Below are positions 47,316 to 55,848 of a stretch of DNA of 64,000 nt, in pieces. The notes beneath the pieces were generated by a model. It was given only the letters and a program-made list of their open reading frames with translations, had not been told where the DNA came from and searched no databases. The position numbers and the translations under genes are program-made. Each line of letters opens with the position of its first letter. Position 1 is the stretch's first letter. Source of the stretch: Blastococcus aggregatus (GTDB lineage: Bacteria > Actinomycetota > Actinomycetes > Mycobacteriales > Geodermatophilaceae); contig NZ_OBQI01000003.1 in the NCBI RefSeq assembly GCF_900221005.1, positions 1 through 64,000 of the forward strand, in the 5' to 3' direction.

Positions 47316-49291
47316 CCGCGTCGTTGGATGTCAGGGCCTTCGACACCGTCCTCGTCGCCAACCGCGGCGAGATCGCCCGCCGGGTGTTCCGCACCGCGCG
47401 CGCCATGGGGTACCGCTGCGTCGCCGTCTACGTCGACGCCGACGCCGGGGCCCCGTTCGTCGCCGATGCCGACGAGGCCGTCCGGCTCGACACCGGGTAC
47501 CTCGACGGCGCCGCGGTGATCGCCGCCGCCCGCGCCACCGGCGCCGGCGCGATCCACCCCGGCTACGGCTTCCTGTCGGAGAACGCCGGCTTCGCCGCCG
47601 ACGTCCTCTCCGCGGGCCTGGTCTGGGTCGGCCCCACGCCCGAGGTCATCGCGGCGATGGGCGACAAGCTCGCCGCGAAGAAGGCCGCCGTCGCCGCCGG
47701 CGTCCCGACCCTGCCGTCCTCGGACGACCCGCGCGACGGCGCCGCCGTCGGCTACCCGCTGCTGGTCAAGGCCGCCGCCGGTGGTGGCGGCAAGGGCATG
47801 CGGGTCGTGGAGTCCGCCGCCGACCTCGCCGAGGCGGTCGCCGGTGCGCAGCGCGAGGCGCTGTCCGGCTTCGGCGACGCCCGGGTGTTCCTCGAGCGCT
47901 ACGTGCGCCGGGCCCGGCACGTCGAGATCCAGATCCTCGGCGACGAGCACGGCAACCTGCTGCACCTGGGCGAGCGCGAGTGCTCGATCCAGCGCCGGCA
48001 CCAGAAGATCGTCGAGGAGTCGCCGTCGCCCGTGGTCGACGATGCCCTGCGGACGGCGATGGGCGAGGCGGCGCTGGCCTTGGCCGGCGCGCTCGGCTAC
48101 CGCTCCGCCGGCACGGTCGAGTTCCTGGTCGACGACGACACCCGCGAGTTCTTCTTCCTCGAGGTGAACACCCGCCTGCAGGTGGAGCACCCGGTCACCG
48201 AGGAGGTCACCGGCATCGACCTGGTCCGCGAGCAGCTGCGGGTCGCCGCGGGCGAGCCGCTGGACCGCACCCAGGCCGACGTCTCCTTCACCGGCCACGC
48301 CATCGAGGTGCGGCTCTACGCCGAGGACCCCGCCGCCGGGTTCCTCCCGGCCACGGGCACGGTCGCGGCGTTCACCCCCGCCGCCGAGCCCGCCGTCCGG
48401 TGGGACTCCGGCGTCGAGGCGGGCTCCGTCGTCGGCGTCAGCTTCGACCCGATGCTGGCCAAGGTCATCGCGCACGCACCGACCCGGCGGGAGGCGGCCG
48501 GCCGGCTCGCGCTGGCGCTCACCCGGCTGCACCTGGGCGGGCTGACCACCAACCGCGACTTCCTCGCCGCCGTCCTCCGGCACCCGGCCTTCCTCGACGG
48601 CGACACGACCACCGACTTCATCGAGCGCCACGCGCCGGCCGCCCAGCTCGCCCTGGACGACGACGCGCTGCACCGGGTGGCCGCGGCCGCGGCGCTGTGG
48701 CTGCAGGGCCGCAACCGCGCGGAGGCCGGCGTGCTGCGGGCGGTGCCGACCGGCTGGCGCAACGCCCGGCTGCCCGACACGTCGGTGCGCTTCCGGCACC
48801 GGGACGACGAGGTCGAGGTCCGCTACCGCGCGCTCCGGGACGGCACGTTCGCGGTGCGCGACCTGGGGGCGGCCCGCGTCCACGCCTGGTCGCCGGGGAG
48901 CATCGACGTCGAGCTCGCCGGGCACCGGGCGCGCTGCACCGTCACCGCCGACGGCGAGCGGCTGCACGTCCAGACCCCGCGCGGCACGGTGGAGCTCGCC
49001 GTCGTCCCGCGGTTCGTGCCGCCCGGCGCGGCCGGCGTGGAGGGCGGCTTCGTCGCGCCGATGCCCGGCGTGGTCCTCGACGTGCGCTGCGCGGTGGGGG
49101 ACCGGGTGACCGCCGGGCAGACGCTGGTGCTGCTCGAGGCCATGAAGATGGAGCACCACGTGCGGGCGCCCTACGCAGGCGTGGTCGGCGAGGTGCGGGT
49201 CGCCGCCGGCCAGCAGGTCGAGAACGGCGCCGTCCTCCTCGTCGTCGAGCCCGAGGCGGCCACGACGGACGAAGGGGCCCCCGATGCCTGA
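47312..49291 (+). CDS. Acyl-CoA carboxylase alpha subunit (biotin carboxylase + biotin carrier)
   Basis: 659 residues. The biotin carboxylase domain (residues about 8-455) has FDTVLVANRGEIARRVFRTA, KAAAGGGGKGMRVVE and FLEVNTRLQVEHPVTEEVTG. A linker domain follows, then the biotinyl domain ending in FVAPMPGVVLDV and LLEAMKMEHHVRAPY, where the Lys between the two Met is biotinylated. It carboxylates its own biotin with bicarbonate and ATP. The length matches methylcrotonyl/geranyl-CoA carboxylase alpha chains. Confidence 0.95.
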   Translation: MTASLDVRAFDTVLVANRGEIARRVFRTARAMGYRCVAVYVDADAGAPFVADADEAVRLDTGYLDGAAVIAAARATGAGAIHPGYGFLSENAGFAADVLSAGLVWVGPTPEVIAAMGDKLAAKKAAVAAGVPTLPSSDDPRDGAAVGYPLLVKAAAGGGGKGMRVVESAADLAEAVAGAQREALSGFGDARVFLERYVRRARHVEIQILGDEHGNLLHLGERECSIQRRHQKIVEESPSPVVDDALRTAMGEAALALAGALGYRSAGTVEFLVDDDTREFFFLEVNTRLQVEHPVTEEVTGIDLVREQLRVAAGEPLDRTQADVSFTGHAIEVRLYAEDPAAGFLPATGTVAAFTPAAEPAVRWDSGVEAGSVVGVSFDPMLAKVIAHAPTRREAAGRLALALTRLHLGGLTTNRDFLAAVLRHPAFLDGDTTTDFIERHAPAAQLALDDDALHRVAAAAALWLQGRNRAEAGVLRAVPTGWRNARLPDTSVRFRHRDDEVEVRYRALRDGTFAVRDLGAARVHAWSPGSIDVELAGHRARCTVTADGERLHVQTPRGTVELAVVPRFVPPGAAGVEGGFVAPMPGVVLDVRCAVGDRVTAGQTLVLLEAMKMEHHVRAPYAGVVGEVRVAAGQQVENGAVLLVVEPEAATTDEGAPDA

Positions 49292-51056
49292 GCCGCTGCG
49301 GATCGCCAACTGCTCCGGGTTCTACGGCGACCGGCTCTCCGCCGCCCGCGAGATGGTCGAGGGCGGGCCGATCGACGTCCTCACCGGCGACTGGCTGGCC
49401 GAGCTGACCATGCTGATCCTGGCGCGCAGCCGCGCGTCGCGGCCCGGCGGCGGGTACGCCCGCACGTTCGTGACGCAGATGGAGCAGGTCATGGGCACCT
49501 GCCTCGACCGCGGCATCAAGGTCGTCGCCAACGCCGGCGGGCTCGACCCGGCCGGCTGCGCCGAGGCCGTCGCCGAGGTCGCCGCACAGCTCGGTCTCTC
49601 TCCGACGATCGCCTACGTCAGCGGCGACGACCTGCTGCCCCGGCTGGACGAGCTCGTCGCCGCGGGTGTGGACCTGGCGCACCTCGACACCGGGGCGCCG
49701 CTCGGCGACCCCTCCCGGTTCATCAGCGCCAACGCCTACCTCGGCTGCTGGGGCATCGTCGACGCGCTGAACTCCGGCGCCGACATCGTGATCACCGGAC
49801 GGACCACCGACGCCGCGATCGTCTGCGGCCCGGCCGCCTGGCACCACGGCTGGGCGCGCGACGACTGGGACGCCCTCGCCGGCGCCGTCGTCGCCGGGCA
49901 CGTCATCGAGTGCGGCACCCAGGCCACCGGCGGCAACTACTCCTTCTTCACCGAGGTGCCGGGCATGGCCCGCACCGGCTTCCCGTGGGCCGAGATCGGC
50001 GGCGACGGTGCCTCGGTCATCGGCAAGCACGACGGCACCGGCGGCCAGGTCTCGATCGGCACGGTCACCTCCCAGCTGCTCTACGAGATCGGCGCCCCGG
50101 CCTACCTCGGCCCCGACGTCACCGCGCGCTTCGACACCGTGGCGCTGGAGCAGGTCGCCCCCGACCGGGTGCGGATCAGCGGCGCGAAGGGGGAACCGCC
50201 GCCGTCGACGCTCAAGGTGGCGATGAACTCGCTCGGCGGGTTCCGCACCGACCTCGGCGTCGCGCTGGTCGGGCTGGACGTCGAGGCCAAGGCCGCCCTG
50301 GTCGAGGAGGCCTTCTGGGCCGCGTGCCCCTACGGGCCGGCCGACTTCGCCGACGTGACGACGACGCTGGTGCGCACCGACAAGGAGGACCCGGCGACCA
50401 ACGAGGAGGCCGTCGCGGTCTGGCGGCTGACGCTCAAGGACGCCGACGAGCGCAAGCTCGGCCGGTCGGTCGGCGCGGCCATGACCGAGCTCGCGCTGGC
50501 CACCATCCCCGGGTTCTTCGGCGTGGGGGGCGGCGGGCGCGACGCCCGCCCCTACGGCGTCTACCGGCCGGCGGTCGTGCCCGCCGAGCTCGTGCCCCAG
50601 CAGGTGACCGTCCTGGGCGGGCCGACGACGGTCGTGCCCTCCACCGCGCCGGCCACCCCGGCCGCCCCGGTGCAGCCGCTGCCCGGCCCGTCGGCCCCGG
50701 CGCCTGCCGGTCCCACGAGGCGGGTGCCGCTCGGCCTGGTCGTCGGCGCGCGGTCGGGGGACAAGGGCGGCAACGCCAACCTCGGCGTGTTCGCCCGCAC
50801 CGACGCCGCCTGGGCGTGGCTGGACGGCTTCCTCACGACCGAGCGGCTCACCGCGCTGCTGCCCGAGACCGCGCCGCTGCGGATCGACCGGCACCGGCTG
50901 CCGGCGCTGCGCTCGCTCAACTTCGTCGTCCACGGGCTGCTCGACGAGGGCGTCGCCGCCTCGACCCGCCAGGACGGGCAGGCCAAGAGCCTGGGGGAGT
51001 GGCTGCGCGCCCGGCACGCCGACGTCCCGGTGGCGCTGGTCGGGGAGGGGCCGTGA
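49284..51056 (+). CDS. AtuA-family (DUF1446) acyclic terpene utilisation protein
   Basis: 590 residues. The DUF1446 domain starts with LRIANCSGFYGDRLSAAREM and includes DVLTGDWLAELTMLILARSR, DIVITGRTTDAAIVCGPAAW and ECGTQATGGNYSFF. A Pro/Ala linker (about 452-480) leads to a C-terminal domain (VPLGLVVGARSGDKGGNANL ... GVFARTDAAW). AtuA belongs to the Pseudomonas acyclic terpene cluster next to geranyl-CoA carboxylase; its reaction was not settled as far as I know. Here too it sits next to a two-subunit carboxylase, overlapping it by 8 bases. Confidence 0.88.
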   Translation: MPEPLRIANCSGFYGDRLSAAREMVEGGPIDVLTGDWLAELTMLILARSRASRPGGGYARTFVTQMEQVMGTCLDRGIKVVANAGGLDPAGCAEAVAEVAAQLGLSPTIAYVSGDDLLPRLDELVAAGVDLAHLDTGAPLGDPSRFISANAYLGCWGIVDALNSGADIVITGRTTDAAIVCGPAAWHHGWARDDWDALAGAVVAGHVIECGTQATGGNYSFFTEVPGMARTGFPWAEIGGDGASVIGKHDGTGGQVSIGTVTSQLLYEIGAPAYLGPDVTARFDTVALEQVAPDRVRISGAKGEPPPSTLKVAMNSLGGFRTDLGVALVGLDVEAKAALVEEAFWAACPYGPADFADVTTTLVRTDKEDPATNEEAVAVWRLTLKDADERKLGRSVGAAMTELALATIPGFFGVGGGGRDARPYGVYRPAVVPAELVPQQVTVLGGPTTVVPSTAPATPAAPVQPLPGPSAPAPAGPTRRVPLGLVVGARSGDKGGNANLGVFARTDAAWAWLDGFLTTERLTALLPETAPLRIDRHRLPALRSLNFVVHGLLDEGVAASTRQDGQAKSLGEWLRARHADVPVALVGEGP

Positions 51057-51670
51057 GCACGCTCGCCACCGTCGAGCGCCCGCGGCCGGTCCTCGACCGC
51101 GAGCGGGAGGAGCAGCTCACCGAGCGCCAGCGCGAGGTGCTGCGGCAGCTCGACGCGATGTTCCGCGACGGCTTCGCCGAGCTCACGATGGCCGAGATCG
51201 CGGCCCGGGCCGGGTGCTCGTTGCGCACCCTCTACGCGCTGGCGCCGAGCCGGGACGCACTGGTCCTGATGGTCGTCGACCGGCAGCTGTGGCGGATCGG
51301 CGGGAACGCCCAGCGGATCCTCACCGACCGGATGCCGCCGCTGGACGCGATCCGGGCTTACCTGCGGGCGGCGCACGTGGCGGTCGGCCGCGCGACCCAC
51401 GCCTGGTCGCGGGACCTCGACACCGTGCCGGCGGTGCGGGCGCTGGTGGACAGCCACAACCAGTACCTGATCGACGTCACGCGGATCCTCCTGGACACCG
51501 CGGTCACCCGCGGCGACATCACCGACGTCGACACCGCGGCGGTGGCCCGGGTGCTCGCCGGCCTGGGCCGCAGCTTCGCCGACCCGGAGGTGGCGCGCAC
51601 CCTGCGCAGCTCGCCCCAGCAGGCCGCCGACGAGGCGGTCGACATCATCCTGAAGGGCTTGTCTCGATGA
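51053..51670 (+). CDS. TetR family transcriptional regulator
   Basis: 205 residues. The N-terminal HTH is MFRDGFAELTMAEIAARAGC with SLRTLYALAPSRDALVLMVV, a TetR fold in which the usual Y-x-H-F motif after the recognition helix is replaced by LYALAPS. It is coupled to the AtuA-family gene by a 4-base overlap, so the operon probably encodes its own regulator. The ligand may be a CoA ester from the pathway (inference). Confidence 0.88.
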   Translation: MSTLATVERPRPVLDREREEQLTERQREVLRQLDAMFRDGFAELTMAEIAARAGCSLRTLYALAPSRDALVLMVVDRQLWRIGGNAQRILTDRMPPLDAIRAYLRAAHVAVGRATHAWSRDLDTVPAVRALVDSHNQYLIDVTRILLDTAVTRGDITDVDTAAVARVLAGLGRSFADPEVARTLRSSPQQAADEAVDIILKGLSR

Positions 51671-51701
51671 AGGGCTCTGCCCACGTGGAAGGACGTACCC
51701 C

Positions 51702-52478
51702 ATGACCGACGTCGCCGCGGTCGCCGCCGACCTGGCCGCAGAGCACGAGGCGCTGGACGCCGTGCTCGCCGGGCTGACCGACGAGCAGTGGGCCACGCCC
51801 ACGCCGAGCCCGGGCTGGACCGTCGCCGACCAGGTCGGCCACCTCACCTACTTCGACGGCGCCGCCGTGCTGGCGCTCACCGACGAGGCGGCGTTCGCCG
51901 CCTCGATCGGCCCGCTGCTCGAGGACATGGACGGCGTGACGCTGCACCGGCACCTCGCGCCGACCGAGCTGCTCGCCGCGTGGCGGGCCAACCGGTCCCG
52001 CCTGCTCGACGTCGTGCGGCAGGTCGACCCCGAGGGCCGGGCGCCCTGGTACGGGCCGTCGATGAGCGTGCGCTCGTTCCTCACCGCCCGGCTCATGGAG
52101 ACCTGGGCGCACGGCCAGGACGTCGTCGACGCCGTCGGCACGACCCGGGAGCCGACCGACCGGCTGCGGCACATCTGCCAGATCGGGTTCATCACGCGGA
52201 AGTGGACCTACGCCAACCGCCGCGAGGAGCTGCCCGCCGCCGACGTGCGCCTGGAGCTGGTCGCCCCCTCCGGCGAGGTCTGGCGCTGGGGCCCCGACGA
52301 CGCGGCGCAGTCCGTCCGCGGACCGGCCCTGGACTTCTGCCTGGTCGTCACCCAGCGCCGGCACGTCGACGACACCGCCCTGCAGACGCACGGCGCGGCC
52401 GCCCGCGACTGGATGGAGAAGGCGCAGGCCTTCGCCGGCGGCGCGACCGACGGCCCGCCGCCCGGCGGCCGTTCCTGA
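51702..52478 (+). CDS. DinB-like metal-binding protein (TIGR03084 / maleylpyruvate-isomerase-like)
   Basis: 258 residues with the DinB four-helix bundle. His47 in WTVADQVGHLTYFD and the later METWAHGQDVVDA (Glu and His) would form the metal site with another residue. A C-terminal domain (ELPAADVRLELVAPSGEVWR) completes the TIGR03084 architecture. Mycothiol-dependent isomerases belong to the same superfamily, so a thiol-dependent step is possible. GGAAGGA ends 8 bases before the ATG. It lies inside the carboxylase/AtuA cluster. Confidence 0.82.
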   Translation: MTDVAAVAADLAAEHEALDAVLAGLTDEQWATPTPSPGWTVADQVGHLTYFDGAAVLALTDEAAFAASIGPLLEDMDGVTLHRHLAPTELLAAWRANRSRLLDVVRQVDPEGRAPWYGPSMSVRSFLTARLMETWAHGQDVVDAVGTTREPTDRLRHICQIGFITRKWTYANRREELPAADVRLELVAPSGEVWRWGPDDAAQSVRGPALDFCLVVTQRRHVDDTALQTHGAAARDWMEKAQAFAGGATDGPPPGGRS

Positions 52479-52523
52479 CCTCCCCGACCGACCCCTCGAC
52501 CCACTCCAGAGAGAGGCACCCCC

Positions 52524-53669
52524 GTGCGCACTGCCGCCACCGAACTCGTCGGGATCGACGTCCCGATCTTCGCCTTCAGCCACTGCCGCGACGTCGTCGC
52601 CGCCGTCACCAACGCCGGCGGGCTCGGCGTCCTGGGCGCCGTGGCGCACACCCCGGAGCAGCTCGACATCGACCTCGCCTGGATCGAGGAGGAGGTGAAG
52701 GGCCGGCCCTACGGCGTCGACCTGCTCGTGCCGGAGAAGTTCGCCGGCTCCGAGTCCGGCGGCCTGGACCGCGCCGCGCTCGGCGACCTCCTGCCCGCCG
52801 GGCACCGGCAGTGGCTCGACGGGCTGCTCGATCGCTACGGCATCCCGCCGCTGCCCGCCGACACCCCGACCGGCGGCCGCAGCTCCGGCGTCGGCGGCAT
52901 GCGGGTCGACCCCAAGAGCATGGCGCCGCTGCTCGACGTCCTGTTCGCGCACAAGACGAAGCTCGTCGCCTCCGCCCTCGGCCCGCCGCCGCCGCACTTC
53001 ATCGAGCGGGCGCACGGCGCCGGCATCCCGGTGGCCGCGCTGGCCGGCTCGGTCGAGCACGCGATCAAGCACAAGGCGGCCGGCGCCGACCTCGTCGTCG
53101 CCCAGGGCACCGAGGCCGGCGGGCACACCGGGCAGATCGCCACGATGGTCCTCGTGCCCGAGGTCGTCGACGCGGTGGGCCCGCTGCCCGTCCTCGCCGC
53201 CGGTGGCATCGGCCGCGGCCGGCAGCTCGCCGCCGGCATGGCGCTGGGCGCCGACGGCGTCTGGTGCGGTTCGGTCTGGCTCACGACCGAGGAGGCCGAG
53301 ACCAACCCGGCGGTCAAGGAGAAGTTCCTGCGGGCCGGGCTCGGCGACACCGTCCGGTCGCGGTCGATGACCGGCAAGCCGGCGCGGATGCTGCGCAGCC
53401 CGTGGACCGAGGAGTGGGAGTCCGCCGAGGGCCCCGGCACGCTGCCCATGCCGCTGCAGCCGATGCTCGTCGGCGAGGCGCAGGCGCGGATCAACCGGGT
53501 CGCGGGCACGCCCGGCACGCCGGCGAACGACCTGGCGACCTACTTCGTCGGCCAGATCGTGGGCAGCGCGAGCATGAGCACGGTCCGCCCCTCGCGTCGC
53601 GTCGTCCTCGAGATGGTCGAGGAGTTCGTCGAGGCCGTCGAGCGGCTGAACCGCTTCGTCGAGAGCTGA
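52524..53669 (+). CDS. Nitronate monooxygenase-like FMN enzyme
   Basis: 381 residues in a TIM-barrel 2-nitropropane dioxygenase family. VTNAGGLGVLGAVAHTPEQL, VAQGTEAGGHTGQIATMVLV (conserved catalytic-region His) and LAAGGIGRGRQLAAGMALGA, then DGVWCGSVWL (FMN phosphate site). Family members oxidise nitronates or act as flavin oxidoreductases on CoA-linked or enoyl substrates. In this setting the true substrate may be a pathway intermediate. GAGAGAGG precedes the GTG by about 8 bases. Confidence 0.87.
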   Translation: MRTAATELVGIDVPIFAFSHCRDVVAAVTNAGGLGVLGAVAHTPEQLDIDLAWIEEEVKGRPYGVDLLVPEKFAGSESGGLDRAALGDLLPAGHRQWLDGLLDRYGIPPLPADTPTGGRSSGVGGMRVDPKSMAPLLDVLFAHKTKLVASALGPPPPHFIERAHGAGIPVAALAGSVEHAIKHKAAGADLVVAQGTEAGGHTGQIATMVLVPEVVDAVGPLPVLAAGGIGRGRQLAAGMALGADGVWCGSVWLTTEEAETNPAVKEKFLRAGLGDTVRSRSMTGKPARMLRSPWTEEWESAEGPGTLPMPLQPMLVGEAQARINRVAGTPGTPANDLATYFVGQIVGSASMSTVRPSRRVVLEMVEEFVEAVERLNRFVES

Positions 53670-53704
53670 GCGCACCGGGCGGTCCGCCCGCCCCCGTACC
53701 GCGA

Positions 53705-53760
53705 CGAGATCGGCGATCTCGCGCCTTCAGCCCCCTGGAGCGCGCGACATCGCCGATCTC
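53705..53760. repeat. REP-like palindrome pair, probable operon end
   Basis: CGAGATC-GGC-GATCTCG (53705-53721) is itself a perfect palindrome. Its inner GAGATCGGCGAT is repeated inverted as ATCGCCGATCTC (53749-53760). Both a small and a larger hairpin can form 35 bases after the nitronate monooxygenase stop. The rest of 53670-53857 shows no gene. Confidence 0.7.
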
Positions 53761-53857
53761 GCCGGTTCGGCAGGTCCGGCACTCGACCGTTATCCCCAAC
53801 ACCCATGCGCCGAAGGCGCCGGGCGAAGAGCCCCGCAGTTGAGGGCAGGGGCCCGGC

Positions 53858-54061
53858 TCAGGACTCCGCGAGGCGGCGGCACTCCGGGCAGGGGGACGAC
53901 GACCCGAGCCCGCGGGGGCCGCTCCACTTCCCCTGGACGACGTCGACCGAGGCACCGCAGACGGCGGCCCACGGCGCCGGCAGGTCCGCGGTCTCCGCGA
54001 GGACGGCGTGCGCCAGCCCGGTGCTCTGGTTCCGGCCGGCGGCGTGGTCGCTGCTGCTCAT
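53858..54061 (-). CDS. Small hypothetical protein with C-terminal CPEC motif
   Basis: 67 residues. TGLAHAVLAETADLPAPWAA, then VCGASVDVV and SSSPCPECRRLAES at the end. Cys in VCGAS plus the CPEC pair could bind a metal. The pattern (VCG...C-x-x-C) resembles small actinobacterial proteins that read as zinc-ribbon remnants. The ATG at 54061 is preferred over the longer frame from 54133, which would overlap the divergent DUF2243 gene start. Function unknown. Confidence 0.6.
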   Translation of the reverse strand: MSSSDHAAGRNQSTGLAHAVLAETADLPAPWAAVCGASVDVVQGKWSGPRGLGSSSPCPECRRLAES

Positions 54062-54117
54062 GGTTCCAGCATGCGGGGGGTGGGTGCGGAGCGCGTCGAC
54101 GGGGTAGCGGCCCTCCC

Positions 54118-54666
54118 GTGGCGGCATCGGCACGAGCGGCGGCGGGGGAGCGGCTGCCCTCGAAGGCGTCGGGCCTGCTCTACGGCATAGGTTTCGGCGG
54201 CTTCGTCGACGGCATCGTGCTGCACCAGATCCTGCAGTGGCACCACATGATCAGCTCGGTCGACGGTCGCGATCCGGGCACGCTGGCCGGGTTGGAGGCC
54301 AACACCGTCGCCGACGGGTTCTTCCACCTGGGCACGTGGGCCGCCGCCGTCGCCGGCATGGTCACCGCGCTGATCGCCTGGCGGCAGGGCCGGATCGCAC
54401 CCAGCTGGAGCTTCCACCTCGGCCTCGTCGTCGCCGGCTGGGGGCTGTTCAACCTCGTCGAGGGGCTGGTCGACCACCAGATCCTCGGCGTGCACCACGT
54501 CCGCGACGACCTCGGTGCGCCGCTGAGCTGGGACATCGGGTTCCTGGTCTCCGGGGTCGTCCTCATCGCGGCCGGGTGGCTGCTGCACCGCCGCGGGGTG
54601 CGCGTCCTGGAGCGGCGGGCGGCCCGACGGACGCCGAACCCGGTGGACGGTCCGCCGGGACCATGA
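54118..54666 (+). CDS. DUF2243 family membrane protein
   Basis: 182 residues with four membrane helices. GIGFGGFVDGIVLHQILQWH and the matching second-half GLFNLVEGLVDHQILGVHHV give an internal repeat of His-rich helices typical of DUF2243, whose members often sit near cytochrome oxidase assembly genes. The clustered His residues at membrane edges suggest metal or haem/copper handling (inference). The GTG at 54118 is 7 bases after TAGCGG, a weak leaderless -10. It is divergent from the small CPEC gene. Confidence 0.8.
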   Translation: MAASARAAAGERLPSKASGLLYGIGFGGFVDGIVLHQILQWHHMISSVDGRDPGTLAGLEANTVADGFFHLGTWAAAVAGMVTALIAWRQGRIAPSWSFHLGLVVAGWGLFNLVEGLVDHQILGVHHVRDDLGAPLSWDIGFLVSGVVLIAAGWLLHRRGVRVLERRAARRTPNPVDGPPGP

Positions 54667-54678
54667 TCGGGTGAGCCG

Positions 54679-55557
54679 GTGGAACACCTGCTCCGGCTCG
54701 ACGACCGCACCGTCCTGTGGGCCGAGGAACGGGGGAACCCGGCGGGCTCGCCGTTGCTCCTGATCATGGGCGCGAACGCCAGCGGCGTCGTGTGGCCGGA
54801 GCCGCTGCTGGACCGGCTGGGCGCCCGGCACCGGGTGATCCGTTACGACCACCGCGACACCGGGCGCTCGTCCCGGGTCTTCGCGGACCGGCCCTACGCG
54901 GTGCGGGACCTGGCCGAGGACGCCGTGGCCGTGCTCGACGCTCTCGGTGTCGACCGGGCCCACGTCGTCGGGATGTCGATGGGCGGCGTCCTCGTCCAGC
55001 TCCTGCTGCTGGACCACCCCGACCGGCTGCTCAGCGCCACGGTCTTCGCGACGGCCGCGCTCGGCGCGGGCCTGGCGGGGCCGGACGGAGCATCCGGGCA
55101 GCTGCCGGGACCGGACCCGGAACTGCTCGCGTACTGGCAGACCATGGGGGAGGAGCGCGACGCCGAGGCGGAGCTCGCCTGGCGGGTGGAGCACTGGAGG
55201 CGCCTCGCCGGCACCGTGCTCCCCTTCGACGCGGCCGAGTTCCGCGCGCTCGAGGAGCGGGTGAGGGCGCACGGCGGCGGCGCGCGTGGCACGGTCGCGC
55301 ACGCCCTGGCCGACCAGTCGGGGCTCGACCGGGGGCGTGAACTGGAGGCGAACCGGGTGCCCACCCTGGTGATCGAGGCGCCCGAGGACCCGGTCAACCC
55401 GCCTCCGCACGCCGCGCACCTCGTCGCGACGATCGGCGCCGCGCGGATGGTGACCATCCCCGGGATGGGGCACGCCCTGCCGACCTCGGTGCTCGACCGT
55501 CTCGCCGAGGAGATCGAGGCGCACACCGCCGGTGTCGACGGGCGCGCGTCCGCCTGA
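54679..55557 (+). CDS. Alpha/beta hydrolase
   Basis: 292 residues. LLLIMGANASGVVWPEPLLD is the oxyanion region, VIRYDHRDTGRSS the typical strand-4 loop, HVVGMSMGGVLVQLLLL carries the nucleophile Ser (G-x-S-x-G), the acid lies near APEDPVNPP and the His in PGMGHALPTS. This resembles epoxide-hydrolase/aclacinomycin-methylesterase-like hydrolases. It is 12 bases after the DUF2243 gene and probably cotranscribed. Substrate unknown. Confidence 0.88.
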   Translation: MEHLLRLDDRTVLWAEERGNPAGSPLLLIMGANASGVVWPEPLLDRLGARHRVIRYDHRDTGRSSRVFADRPYAVRDLAEDAVAVLDALGVDRAHVVGMSMGGVLVQLLLLDHPDRLLSATVFATAALGAGLAGPDGASGQLPGPDPELLAYWQTMGEERDAEAELAWRVEHWRRLAGTVLPFDAAEFRALEERVRAHGGGARGTVAHALADQSGLDRGRELEANRVPTLVIEAPEDPVNPPPHAAHLVATIGAARMVTIPGMGHALPTSVLDRLAEEIEAHTAGVDGRASA

Positions 55558-55572
55558 CCGTCACCGGTTCCC

Positions 55573-55601
55573 TTGATCCCGCACCCGGGGCGGGGCAGGC
55601 T
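55573..55601 (+). promoter_or_regulatory. Candidate promoter of the DUF1918 gene
   Basis: TTGATC (55573-55578) and CAGGCT (55596-55601) are 17 bases apart. AGGAGG follows at about 55627, 6 bases before the GTG. Confidence 0.5.
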
Positions 55602-55616
55602 GTGACGCGGACCACA
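55601..55616. promoter_or_regulatory. CRP/GlxR-like palindrome
   Basis: TGTGACGCGGACCACA differs by one base from the TGTGA-N6-TCACA pattern of actinobacterial CRP-family regulators. It overlaps the promoter -10/start region, a position that would repress. Confidence 0.5.
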
Positions 55617-55638
55617 GTCGCACCTCCAGGAGGACGCC

Positions 55639-55839
55639 GTGGAAGCGCACGTCGGAGACCGGATCGTCGTCCATTCGACCCACCAGGGGGAGCCCGACCG
55701 CATCGGCGAGATCGTCGAGTGCGCCGAGCCCGGTGGCGGGCCGCCGTACCGCGTGCGCTGGGAGCCGGACGGGCACGTGGCGCTGTTCTACCCGGCCGGC
55801 ACGGCGACCGTGCTGCACTCCACCGGCTCGCGGAACTGA
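55639..55839 (+). CDS. DUF1918 domain protein
   Basis: 66 residues, a complete DUF1918 domain: HVGDRIVVHSTHQGEPDRIG, then EIVECAEPGGGPPYRVRWEP and DGHVALFYPAG. It is an SH3-like small beta barrel found in many actinobacteria with unknown role. The start is fixed by CAGGAGGA 6 bases upstream. It precedes EF-G2 by 9 bases. Confidence 0.88.
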   Translation: MEAHVGDRIVVHSTHQGEPDRIGEIVECAEPGGGPPYRVRWEPDGHVALFYPAGTATVLHSTGSRN

Positions 55840-55848
55840 GCCGCGCAG

